A DNA stretch of 64,000 bases from positions 562,576 through 626,575 of the forward strand of contig NZ_PGVH01000056.1 in the NCBI RefSeq assembly GCF_004168585.1. The letters are read 5' to 3'. Shown piece by piece: positions 1 through 7,643 of the stretch. Below the pieces are notes generated by a model. The model was given only the letters and a program-made list of their open reading frames with translations, did no database searches and was not told the origin of the DNA. Position numbers and translations under genes: made by a program. The stretch's first letter is position 1. Each line of letters begins with the position of its first letter. The DNA is from Shewanella sp. OPT22 (GTDB lineage Bacteria; Pseudomonadota; Gammaproteobacteria; Enterobacterales; Shewanellaceae).

Positions 1-342
1 GATGAGTTACGTGCCGTCATTAGCGATACTCTCATTTTAAATTGGTGCCAACAAATCAGTAAAATCTTGTTAAATCGTTTACACCCAGAAACGGAGGATT
101 CACGCTTTTTTGTCACTGATCAAAGAGTCATTTGTTTAGAGCCGTGCTTTGAAGATCTCCCCATTCACAGCAACATCAGAATATTGAGCCAACGCGAGGA
201 GCAAAACAAATATGATTTTTCTTTGTTATTCGAGCTTGGTAAAAACCAGATGAGTGTGCGCATCGACTTAACAGCCATAAAACATGATGATCAGTTAATA
301 GAAAATTATTATCAGAGGCATGTTTCGCTATATGCCAGTTAA
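1..342 (+). CDS. C-terminal part of an unidentified protein (5' truncated by window edge)
   Basis: The frame is open from base 1 to the TAA at 340-342, so the window cuts the gene and only the last 113 codons are visible. The TTG at 67 has no need to be a start, because the frame continues upstream without a stop. The fragment is soluble and mixed alpha/beta in character, with no membrane segment and no motif I recognise. A stem-loop terminator follows 13 bases after the stop, which supports this being the real 3' end of a gene or operon. No function is assigned. Confidence 0.55.
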   Translation, partial: DELRAVISDTLILNWCQQISKILLNRLHPETEDSRFFVTDQRVICLEPCFEDLPIHSNIRILSQREEQNKYDFSLLFELGKNQMSVRIDLTAIKHDDQLIENYYQRHVSLYAS

Positions 343-355
343 ACGCTAACAAACG

Positions 356-384
356 GGGCTAGCAAACGTGCCAGCCCTGTTTTT
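356..384 (+). terminator. Rho-independent terminator of the partial gene
   Basis: GGGCT at 356-360 pairs with AGCCC at 373-377, with a further GCA/TGC pairing inside after one mismatch. A T-rich run follows at 380-384. It ends the rightward transcript before the oppositely oriented DUF1838 gene. Confidence 0.65.
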
Positions 385-393
385 ATGACCATA

Positions 394-1254
394 TTATCCA
401 TTACGATGTTTGCGCTTCCAGTTTCGATAGTACGTCCATGAATCTTCATTCGGCACCTTATACTGTTCAGGCACATTAAGAAATTTTGGATAATTCAGTT
501 GAGTGTAGTCCAATATATTTTCTGGTAGCTCGCTAATACTATTATATTTACCGCTATTTCCAATCAGCAATAAACCTCCTTGTTTTCGCCCCATTTCCAT
601 CCAAGGAAACCAAGAACTAGTTCTTAGCCACGTTTCCCTATATGGGATACTGCTTAGGTTTGAATCAACGTCTTGTTGTGAAACTGAATAATCAAAGTGC
701 TCTGAAGCTAAATACCTCTTACCAGTAGATGCTTTTGGAAACTCACTGGGAGAAACAGGGTTCAGCTTGTCGGTAATAACATCTTGATTGAGCAATAAAT
801 ACCCATCACCATTTGATAAAAAGTTAGCACGAACAGTTTCAAAATTGTCATTATTTACGGGATCAATTGCTGAGGTTAATACTTGGTTTTTTACTCCAGA
901 ATAAGGGTTAACCCAATACGTAAGTATTTTATGAGTATTTAAATCGGTGTAATACGTTATCTCTCTAGATTGCCAACGATACTTGCCATTTTTCAGTAGT
1001 ACTAATTTACCAATATTAAATCCTTCAAACCCCATTATCGGCCTTAACTTTTTGTTTGGAGTTTTCGCAAATACTTTTCCATTCCACCATGTAATTACAG
1101 GCTCACCAGATAAATCAAATCGCATCCTTAAATAAGTACTAAGCTGTTGCTTATTGGAATGTTCAGAGTGATTTTGTGCTTTTGTTGGAAATACAATTAC
1201 TAGCGGTATAAATGAAACACATAAAAATTGAACAATTTTTTTAAATTTCGCCAT
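394..1254 (-). CDS. Exported DUF1838-family protein
   Basis: A protein of 286 residues from the chosen start. It opens with a basic stretch and a hydrophobic signal segment (KIVQFLCVSFIPLVIVF) ending near an AKA-like cleavage region, so it is probably periplasmic. The body resembles the DUF1838 family: an early 'YLRMRFDLSGEP' segment, then paired W/G/Y-rich strands with a central 'MGFEGFN'. No catalytic role is established for the family. The start at 1254 is preferred over an ATG-like start 14 codons upstream because AGAGGA lies at the right distance before it. It stands alone, with no co-oriented neighbour close by. Confidence 0.6.
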   Translation of the reverse strand: MAKFKKIVQFLCVSFIPLVIVFPTKAQNHSEHSNKQQLSTYLRMRFDLSGEPVITWWNGKVFAKTPNKKLRPIMGFEGFNIGKLVLLKNGKYRWQSREITYYTDLNTHKILTYWVNPYSGVKNQVLTSAIDPVNNDNFETVRANFLSNGDGYLLLNQDVITDKLNPVSPSEFPKASTGKRYLASEHFDYSVSQQDVDSNLSSIPYRETWLRTSSWFPWMEMGRKQGGLLLIGNSGKYNSISELPENILDYTQLNYPKFLNVPEQYKVPNEDSWTYYRNWKRKHRNG

Positions 1255-1565
1255 TTTTATATCCTCTTTTCGTAACTCTGAAAGGATATCAATCACAACA
1301 TTAAACTTTTAGATTGAATCAGAATATGACGCAACACTTCTGCCACTTCTGGGGTTATAAACTCTAAAATGCAAATAAGTGGCTACTAAAAATCGGCAAC
1401 ATAAGCGATATATCTATATTCAAAATATACGATAATTACAGAGTAAAACGGTAAGAGTTCTAACAAAATAAACAGACAACATTTCTTAAAAAAAACAAAT
1501 GTAAACAGCAAAATAATAAAATTTAATGGTAAGTAAAATCAGAATAGATCATATGATTTTGATAT
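1255..1565. other. AT-rich intergenic region, promoter of the DUF1838 gene
   Basis: About 310 bases without a credible gene between the DUF1838 start and the terminator of the DUF4870 gene. It is very AT-rich, with poly-A tracts around 1480-1530. It must hold the leftward promoter for the DUF1838 gene, but I see no clear -35/-10 pair or operator. Confidence 0.4.
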
Positions 1566-1598
1566 AAAAAGCCATCCTATTTAAAGATGGCTTTAGTT
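1566..1598 (-). terminator. Rho-independent terminator of the DUF4870 gene
   Basis: On the minus strand GCCATC and GATGGC (plus positions 1586-1591 and 1571-1576) form a stem with a 9-base loop. It is followed by a run of five T (plus A-run 1566-1570). It lies just downstream of the DUF4870 stop. Confidence 0.75.
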
Positions 1599-1611
1599 GT
1601 TAAAGGCTAAA

Positions 1612-1947
1612 TTACTTCAACAACCTCAACGTATACTTCACTCGATAATCTTCACCATTGCTGGCTTTGATTGCACCAAAAATACAAAAAATTAAATGGG
1701 CGATACCTAATATCATATAACCTAGAAAGCCAATGACAACAAACACTAATACTGTTGAAATAGCATAACCAATCATTGAAGTGATAGACCAATTCAGCGC
1801 TTCTTTAGACTGTTCTTGAACATATTGATCATCTTTCTTAATGAGATATAAGATAAGACCAGGTATGAATCCAAAGAAAATCGTTCCAATCCAAAGCAGC
1901 ATACCTAAATTACGCGACTCTTGATCAGATGCAGCGACTTCACTCAT
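1612..1947 (-). CDS. DUF4870 (Tic20-like) small inner-membrane protein
   Basis: 111 residues from the start at 1947, which is preceded by AAGGAT at good spacing; an upstream in-frame ATG nine codons earlier has no such site. There are three hydrophobic segments: an N-terminal 'GMLLWIGTIFFGFIPGLILYLI', then two more around residues 55-100. The loop 'KKDDQYVQEQSKEALNW' is typical of DUF4870 proteins, whose biochemical role is unknown. It is a single gene with its own terminator. Confidence 0.7.
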   Translation of the reverse strand: MSEVAASDQESRNLGMLLWIGTIFFGFIPGLILYLIKKDDQYVQEQSKEALNWSITSMIGYAISTVLVFVVIGFLGYMILGIAHLIFCIFGAIKASNGEDYRVKYTLRLLK

Positions 1948-2255
1948 ATTAATATCCTTATAATTAATGAACAAAACGGGGGTATCTTACTCAATCTGTG
2001 TGTTTTTTAATACCTATTTTATCTGTCAATGAACGTAAAAATCTGTAAAAACAATGGTGTTTGAATCTAAAGTGCTTAAATTGAGTTGATGATTTTTAAA
2101 TCAGTTAATGTAACTAAATTGACATCGATAGTGTCATCAGGTGAGGTTTAGAGGATCTATCACTCTATAAATTGGTATTAGATCTACCTCGATGAAAGCG
2201 CTAAAAGTGACAGTATTCATGGTTTAGTTACGATTGGTCGTTGTCAGGAGCCACT
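1948..2255. other. Divergent promoter region
   Basis: About 308 bases between the leftward DUF4870 gene and the rightward DUF1800 gene. It should hold both promoters. It is AT-rich, and I could not single out a convincing operator. AGGAG at 2246-2250 is the ribosome-binding site of the DUF1800 gene. Confidence 0.4.
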
Positions 2256-3611
2256 ATGTCTACTCAAGCTGTTATTGCCGTTAATCGCTTCGGATTAGGT
2301 GCACGCTTAAATGAGCTTCAACAAGCCGAGAAAGATCCACAATCCTTTCTCATTGCACAACTCAATCCCCCCACATTCAACGAGAAACTGCCCAATTCAG
2401 ATCAACTTTTACTTCACATGGCTGACTTTATCCAACAGCGGCGCTACTCAAACTTTTCATCTGATTGCGTATTACCCAATAAACAAAAAAAATCAGTAAA
2501 AAAACAAAAACCTTTTTTTCAAAAGAGCTACCAACAATTATGTTGTGACACTTTGATTCGAGCCATTCACTCTCCTGATAGCTTGTCGTGGCGACTTCTC
2601 GATTTCTTTTCGAATCACTTCAGTGTCACTGCACTTGGCCAAAAAATGGTAGCACTTGCACCCACTTTAGAACGAGAAGCCATCGCCCCTCATATGCTCG
2701 ATAAATTTGAAGACATGGTTCTGGCCGTCATGCACCACCCCACTATGTTGGTGTATTTAAACAATGACCGATCTTTCGGGCCTAATTCGAAAATAGGTAA
2801 GCGCAGCAAAAAAGGGCTTAATGAAAATCTTGCAAGAGAAATGATGGAGCTGCACACACTGGGCGTGAACAGTGGCTATACCCAAGCCGATGTTATAGAA
2901 CTGGCTAAAGGTATCACAGGCTGGAGTGTGGCTTTACCGTTAAAAGACTACAAAGTCGGTTTTTATTATCGAGACAACGGCCATGAACCGGGCAAGCGAA
3001 TCTTACTTGGAAAAGAATATTCGCAACAGGGTGAGGCTCAAGGTACAGCGATGATAACTGACCTTGCTCGACATCCTGCCACAGCCAAACACTTGTGCTT
3101 TAAGCTGGCCAAACATTTTATCAGTGATACGCCGCCGCAATCTTTACAAGACAAAATGTTCAAACGCTGGCAAGAAACCAATGGCAACATAAAACAAGTG
3201 ATGATTGCTATGATTAATGCCGATGAATCTTGGCATCCCCAATCTGTAAAATTCAAAACCCCGCGAGAATACATTATCTCAGCACATCGAGCGCTTAATC
3301 TTACACCTAAAAATCATCAATCATTAATCTGGTCGCTTAATCTGCTTGGGCAAAGCCCGTTCAAGGCTAATTCGCCAGAAGGTTATGGAGATATTGAAGA
3401 GAATTGGAATGGCCCAAGTGCATTAATGTCTCGTATTGACTGGTCAGCTCAATTAGTAAAACGCAGGCAAAGAACGAACCCCAAAGTGCTTAGCCAGCAA
3501 TTGTTTGCAGATACCCTTTCCGACAACACTCAAACCTTAATACAACATGCAGAAAGTCGACAAAATGCACTTACGCTCTTGTTGATGAGCCCAGAGTTCT
3601 TGAGGAGATAA
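2256..3611 (+). CDS. DUF1800 family protein
   Basis: 451 residues. It begins 'MSTQAVIAVNRFGLGAR', the usual DUF1800 opening, and carries the family's 'NENLARE(M)MELHTLGV' stretch in the middle and a 'W' plus Gly-rich region after it. The ATG at 2256 is preferred over the TTG at 2241 because AGGAG sits six bases before it. DUF1800 proteins are almost always encoded beside a DUF1501 partner, as here with only 3 bases between them. The pair is thought to act outside the cytoplasm, but the activity is unknown. A short Lys-rich insert lies near residues 75-95. Confidence 0.85.
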   Translation: MSTQAVIAVNRFGLGARLNELQQAEKDPQSFLIAQLNPPTFNEKLPNSDQLLLHMADFIQQRRYSNFSSDCVLPNKQKKSVKKQKPFFQKSYQQLCCDTLIRAIHSPDSLSWRLLDFFSNHFSVTALGQKMVALAPTLEREAIAPHMLDKFEDMVLAVMHHPTMLVYLNNDRSFGPNSKIGKRSKKGLNENLAREMMELHTLGVNSGYTQADVIELAKGITGWSVALPLKDYKVGFYYRDNGHEPGKRILLGKEYSQQGEAQGTAMITDLARHPATAKHLCFKLAKHFISDTPPQSLQDKMFKRWQETNGNIKQVMIAMINADESWHPQSVKFKTPREYIISAHRALNLTPKNHQSLIWSLNLLGQSPFKANSPEGYGDIEENWNGPSALMSRIDWSAQLVKRRQRTNPKVLSQQLFADTLSDNTQTLIQHAESRQNALTLLLMSPEFLRR

Positions 3612-3614
3612 GCT

Positions 3615-4760
3615 ATGAAACGCCGCAATTTTATCAAATTAATGGGTGGTGCCATTGTCCTATTTCAAAGCCCCAAACTTGTGTTTGCGAAGAATCAAGA
3701 CAACCCGAATCGGCCGTTATTTATTTGGGTGATCATGCGAGGGGCCCTTGACTCATTACATACCGTTATCCCAGAAAGTGACGATAACTACAAAGCGTTT
3801 CGCCCCAACCTTGCTCAACAAATCCAACAACCGACATTGCCATTGTCTCAAGGGTTTACCTTAAATCCTGCGTTAAAGAACTTACATACTTGGTATCAAA
3901 ACAAAGAATTGTTACCGATAGTGGCAGTCGGCAGTGGTTACCCCAGTCGCTCTCACTTTGATGGTCAAGACTATTTAGAGAGTGGCACAGGCACGCAGAA
4001 TACTAAAACGGGATGGTTAGCCAGAGCACTAAACCAAAAAAAAACCGATGCGATTGCGATTGATTACTCTACACCTGTCAGCCTGAGAGGCTCATCAGGT
4101 GTGAACACTTGGTACCCTGCAAAGCTCAAATCTGCTGATGATGATATTTATCAAACCTTGAAATCCTTATATCAAGATGACAACTCATTACTTGCTAACC
4201 TCAACCATGGGCTCGAGATTAAAAATAAAACCCAAAGTTTAGATAAACAGAAAGGCCGTTCAAGCTTTTCGACCTTAACTCGAGGTTGCGCTAAGTTACT
4301 CAGTCAAAGTCCAGATATGGATTGTGCCATGCTCGAAATTGGTGGTTGGGATACACACAATGCTCAAGAGCCTAGGCTTAAAAAACAACTCACTGAACTC
4401 GATCAAGGTTTAGCTGAATTAAAAGCATCACTGGGACCATTGTGGAAAAACACCGTAGTCGCACTGGCAACTGAGTTTGGCCGAACCGTCCGAGAAAATG
4501 GTACAGGCGGAACCGACCATGGAACTGGTAGTGTGATGTTCCTTGCAGGCGGAGGGGTTAAAGGAGGTAATATTCAAGGGAAATGGCCTGGTTTAAAGCC
4601 TGAACAACTATTTGAAAATCGAGACTTAATGCCAACAACTAATACCTTTAGTTGGATGGCAACAGCATTAAGCCAGCACTGGCAATTAAGCACTGACAAC
4701 ATAAAAAATGTGTTCCCCAAACAAAAAATCTACTCCACTAATATTATTAGAAATACATAA
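3615..4760 (+). CDS. DUF1501 family exported protein (Tat signal)
   Basis: 381 residues. The N-terminus 'MKRRNFIKLMGGAIVL' is a twin-arginine signal, so the protein is probably exported folded. The family signature is visible as 'ATEFGRTVRENG' followed by 'GTDHG' and a Gly-rich 'FLAGGGVKGG' near residues 295-325, a region that resembles the metal-binding core of alkaline-phosphatase-like folds. It is the translationally close partner of the DUF1800 gene (AGGAG before its start, 3-base gap). Substrate and role are unknown. Confidence 0.85.
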   Translation: MKRRNFIKLMGGAIVLFQSPKLVFAKNQDNPNRPLFIWVIMRGALDSLHTVIPESDDNYKAFRPNLAQQIQQPTLPLSQGFTLNPALKNLHTWYQNKELLPIVAVGSGYPSRSHFDGQDYLESGTGTQNTKTGWLARALNQKKTDAIAIDYSTPVSLRGSSGVNTWYPAKLKSADDDIYQTLKSLYQDDNSLLANLNHGLEIKNKTQSLDKQKGRSSFSTLTRGCAKLLSQSPDMDCAMLEIGGWDTHNAQEPRLKKQLTELDQGLAELKASLGPLWKNTVVALATEFGRTVRENGTGGTDHGTGSVMFLAGGGVKGGNIQGKWPGLKPEQLFENRDLMPTTNTFSWMATALSQHWQLSTDNIKNVFPKQKIYSTNIIRNT

Positions 4761-4921
4761 ACATATGCACCATATAAAGAGACACTAAACGGGAAGTTTC
4801 TAACGCCATAGCTCAAATGGAAAAAGGCTTTTTCATAGTCTATGGTTAATTGACGTGAAACGTTCAATTTCACTTAATACAGCAAACCAAGCTCATGTTT
4901 TATGTTTAAAGGAGTAACGTA

Positions 4922-6970
4922 ATGACTGGTTTTTCTAAACTCAGCCAACTATTTATAGTAGGGGGCTTAGTGTCTCTTGCTACCGCTTGTAACGACAGTA
5001 ATTCATCAAATAAACCAACAAAGCCAGATCCAAAACCAGAAATGGTTTCTGTTGCAGGTAAAATTTTTGATGACAACCTTGTCGGTGCAAAAATGTTCAT
5101 GGATTGTAATGGTAATCTCTCACAGGATGCTGATGAGGTTCACACGGAGTCAAAAGCAGGTGGCGCTTTTGAGTTTACTAATATCCCTAAAAGTACTGCA
5201 GAAACATGTAATATTGTAGGTGATATTATCGAAGGTACCACACGAATTGATGGCAGTGACGAGGCTATTTCCCAATCTTATAAGATGACCGCACCCGCTG
5301 GTTGTAAATATGTTAGTTCACTAACAGGTTTGGCTCAATCATTTGCAAGCCAAGATGTTTCTGATTTTTTCGAAAAAACAAAGCGTAAGTTTGATCTTGG
5401 TGTTGATATTTGTTCGGATATCCCTTCAGCGGTTGCCGATGAAAGCCTAGACCCGGCAAAGAAAAATGCGAACCTTCGAGCGCTCAGGTTAAATAATATT
5501 CTCTCTGGTCTAACAGCGCGAAATTATGAAACCATGAACTCGATGATTGAGTCTGGTGACATACAAGCTTTAAGCGCTCATATGATGAACCAAGAACGTT
5601 TGATGAGAGCAGCACCAGAAATCCTTGCGGCTTTAGATAATGTGGAAGCTCAAATTAATGCAGGGAATGACAACGAAGCAGGCCCACAAAATATATTTGG
5701 TTTCACATCCTTTTGGAGTCGTTGGGCTTCAATTTGGGCTGCAATTCGTGCTGCACAAATGCCACCAGAGCCAGAAATGCTTACTGAAGAAATGGAATTA
5801 ATGAACTTGAAAATGGACGCTGAACAAGCTGACTTTTCATCAATTTATCTAAACAGCAATGCTCGTTTAAACGGCCTGACTTATTTAGATGATGCTAATT
5901 CTAGCGATGAATTCTTCTTAGAGTATGAAAGCGACGATGTTTCTGTATCATCTTCTAATTCTCAGCCATCTACAGTACAGTTTGATTTGAATCAATGGTC
6001 TAATAATAGCTTCAATGATGGTGATAGTGTATTCGATGGCACTCTTGTTTTGACAGGTGACGGTTGGGAAAATCCAAGTGACACTTTCAATTTTGATAAC
6101 AGTGCCATTTCTAGACTTTCTCAAGGGAATACCCAGCTTTCACTTGAAAACGCTGAGCTCAGCAGTTTTCGTTTAATTCTTGAAGCTAGAAAATACTCTG
6201 TTGCTGAACGTTCGATACAAGCATTACTTGAACATCATGCAGATCTTAATGTTTGGAATGAACTATTTGATGAGGACCTCGCATTCCCTACACAAGCCAA
6301 TGCCTTTGACGTAACCATTAAAGGTGCGAATAAGTACTATTGGATGGAAGATATGAGCAATGGAGAATGTGAAGCAAATCTTGAATTCAATGATATTTGT
6401 AACGCACAAGAGGTTCTTGTGCCAAGAGAAGTCGTACTTGATAGTGCAACAGGTAAATGGAGTTTCCGTATTTCGCAAATTGATTCATTTGTAAGTTTTA
6501 ACTATTTACAAAATGATGCAGTACCATATATGCCAATCATTACTTCTGATGACAATGGGCATGTTGCTGCTTATTTTCAAGAGGGCGGTAAAGTATCCTT
6601 TATACGCTTTCCTCTGAATCTAGAGCAGGTTTTCTATAGAACTCCAGGTAACAATTTAGCTTTTGAAAGATCACTTGAAGCTTCAACTCAACCAACTGTA
6701 ATAACGTCAAGCTCTTGGACTCAAGCAGCGACCAATAATAACTTTATTGAATTCTCTGTTCCTGGTGAAATTAAACGTTTAGATGACTCTCTACCTTCTA
6801 ACATGTTCTTTACTGTTGGTGATGGAATGGTTCGCTTTGGTGAAGTTACCGCAAATAACGAAGTGCTGGAAGAAGATATCTTAGGTTTAAATAACGTCGC
6901 TCGCGATGCTATTTTAGATAATATGGATGTTAATGAATTAACTAACATCATTAATCGCCGAGATAATTAA
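4922..6970 (+). CDS. Large lipoprotein with N-terminal Ca-binding/prealbumin-like domain
   Basis: 682 residues, well-placed AAGGAG before the start. The first 23 residues are a lipoprotein signal ending 'LATAC', so the mature protein is lipid-anchored at Cys23. A Pro/Lys linker follows. Residues about 40-100 look like a small beta-sandwich repeat with an Asp/Asn-rich loop 'DCNGNLSQDADE' of the kind seen in calcium-binding or carboxypeptidase-regulatory-like domains. The remaining 580 residues are acidic, with no motif I recognise. It is a single gene between a long leader and a strong terminator. Possible roles in adhesion or envelope structure are guesses. Confidence 0.7.
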   Translation: MTGFSKLSQLFIVGGLVSLATACNDSNSSNKPTKPDPKPEMVSVAGKIFDDNLVGAKMFMDCNGNLSQDADEVHTESKAGGAFEFTNIPKSTAETCNIVGDIIEGTTRIDGSDEAISQSYKMTAPAGCKYVSSLTGLAQSFASQDVSDFFEKTKRKFDLGVDICSDIPSAVADESLDPAKKNANLRALRLNNILSGLTARNYETMNSMIESGDIQALSAHMMNQERLMRAAPEILAALDNVEAQINAGNDNEAGPQNIFGFTSFWSRWASIWAAIRAAQMPPEPEMLTEEMELMNLKMDAEQADFSSIYLNSNARLNGLTYLDDANSSDEFFLEYESDDVSVSSSNSQPSTVQFDLNQWSNNSFNDGDSVFDGTLVLTGDGWENPSDTFNFDNSAISRLSQGNTQLSLENAELSSFRLILEARKYSVAERSIQALLEHHADLNVWNELFDEDLAFPTQANAFDVTIKGANKYYWMEDMSNGECEANLEFNDICNAQEVLVPREVVLDSATGKWSFRISQIDSFVSFNYLQNDAVPYMPIITSDDNGHVAAYFQEGGKVSFIRFPLNLEQVFYRTPGNNLAFERSLEASTQPTVITSSSWTQAATNNNFIEFSVPGEIKRLDDSLPSNMFFTVGDGMVRFGEVTANNEVLEEDILGLNNVARDAILDNMDVNELTNIINRRDN

Positions 6971-6977
6971 AACCTAT

Positions 6978-7009
6978 ATGGGCAGAGACTTTTCTCTGCC
7001 CATTTATTT
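6978..7009 (+). terminator. Strong Rho-independent terminator of the lipoprotein gene
   Basis: An 11-bp perfect stem (ATGGGCAGAGA at 6978-6988 with TCTCTGCCCAT at 6993-7003), a CTTT loop and a T-rich tail. It separates the lipoprotein gene from the chaperone/effector pair. Confidence 0.9.
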
Positions 7010-7178
7010 CGACAATAGATACTACGAATTTAGTTTCAACTTTGTGTAGTGTTTTACATAAAACGAAATATTCACTTCTTCTCTAGACTAATATTTTAAT
7101 TCGAGTGAACGCTATGACTTCCCTTTTGAACAATAATGTTCTATTTCTAATACATCGCTTTTTCAAAATAAAACCGTT

Positions 7179-7631
7179 ATGAGACAAAACTTAACTCTGT
7201 GGGAAAAAGCATTATCAGAGGTCTTAAATCAAACCGTAAAGTTTGATGAGAGCGATGTGTTTCTCGCAGAAATTGAGCAGCAATTGATAAATTTTCATTA
7301 CCAAGATGCTGTACTCATTATCTTCGCTTGTGCAGGCCAACTCGAAAATCAGCAACAAGCAACCGCTTTACTCCAAGCGAACTGCTTTTGGCAAGGTACA
7401 AAAGGAGCAACCTTTTCAACCATGGATGATGGAACTGTCGTCTTAGCACTTCAATGCAGAATCCAGAATAAAGCAAACCTCAATCAATTACTGACTGATT
7501 TTTTAATTACATTAAATTACTGGTCTCACCGTTTATTAAGTGATCTTTCATCATCAAAGGAAAACGCACCCCAAAAACTTCAAACAACTAAAGCAGAGTC
7601 AAAACGCTGGCTTTCGATTGATTTACTCTAA
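7179..7631 (+). CDS. CesT/SycE-type (class I) type III secretion chaperone
   Basis: 150 residues, small and acidic for the first 100 residues. The pattern is that of CesT-family chaperones: 'LLQANCFWQGTKGATFS' followed by 'DDGTVVLALQCRI' and a C-terminal helix 'LNQLLTDFLITLNYW'. Such chaperones dimerise, bind the N-terminal part of one effector and bring it to the secretion ATPase. The gene ends 12 bases before an 883-residue protein, the usual chaperone-then-effector order. It lies about 20 kb from the secretion locus in this window. The C-terminal 30 residues (Ser/Lys-rich) are outside the family core. Recognition is by eye from the motif. Confidence 0.7.
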   Translation: MRQNLTLWEKALSEVLNQTVKFDESDVFLAEIEQQLINFHYQDAVLIIFACAGQLENQQQATALLQANCFWQGTKGATFSTMDDGTVVLALQCRIQNKANLNQLLTDFLITLNYWSHRLLSDLSSSKENAPQKLQTTKAESKRWLSIDLL

Positions 7632-7643
7632 GGTATCTCGATT

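Noticed and set aside
2241..2255. TTG start five codons upstream for the DUF1800 gene
   Set aside because: AGGAG lies after this TTG and is well spaced for the ATG at 2256.
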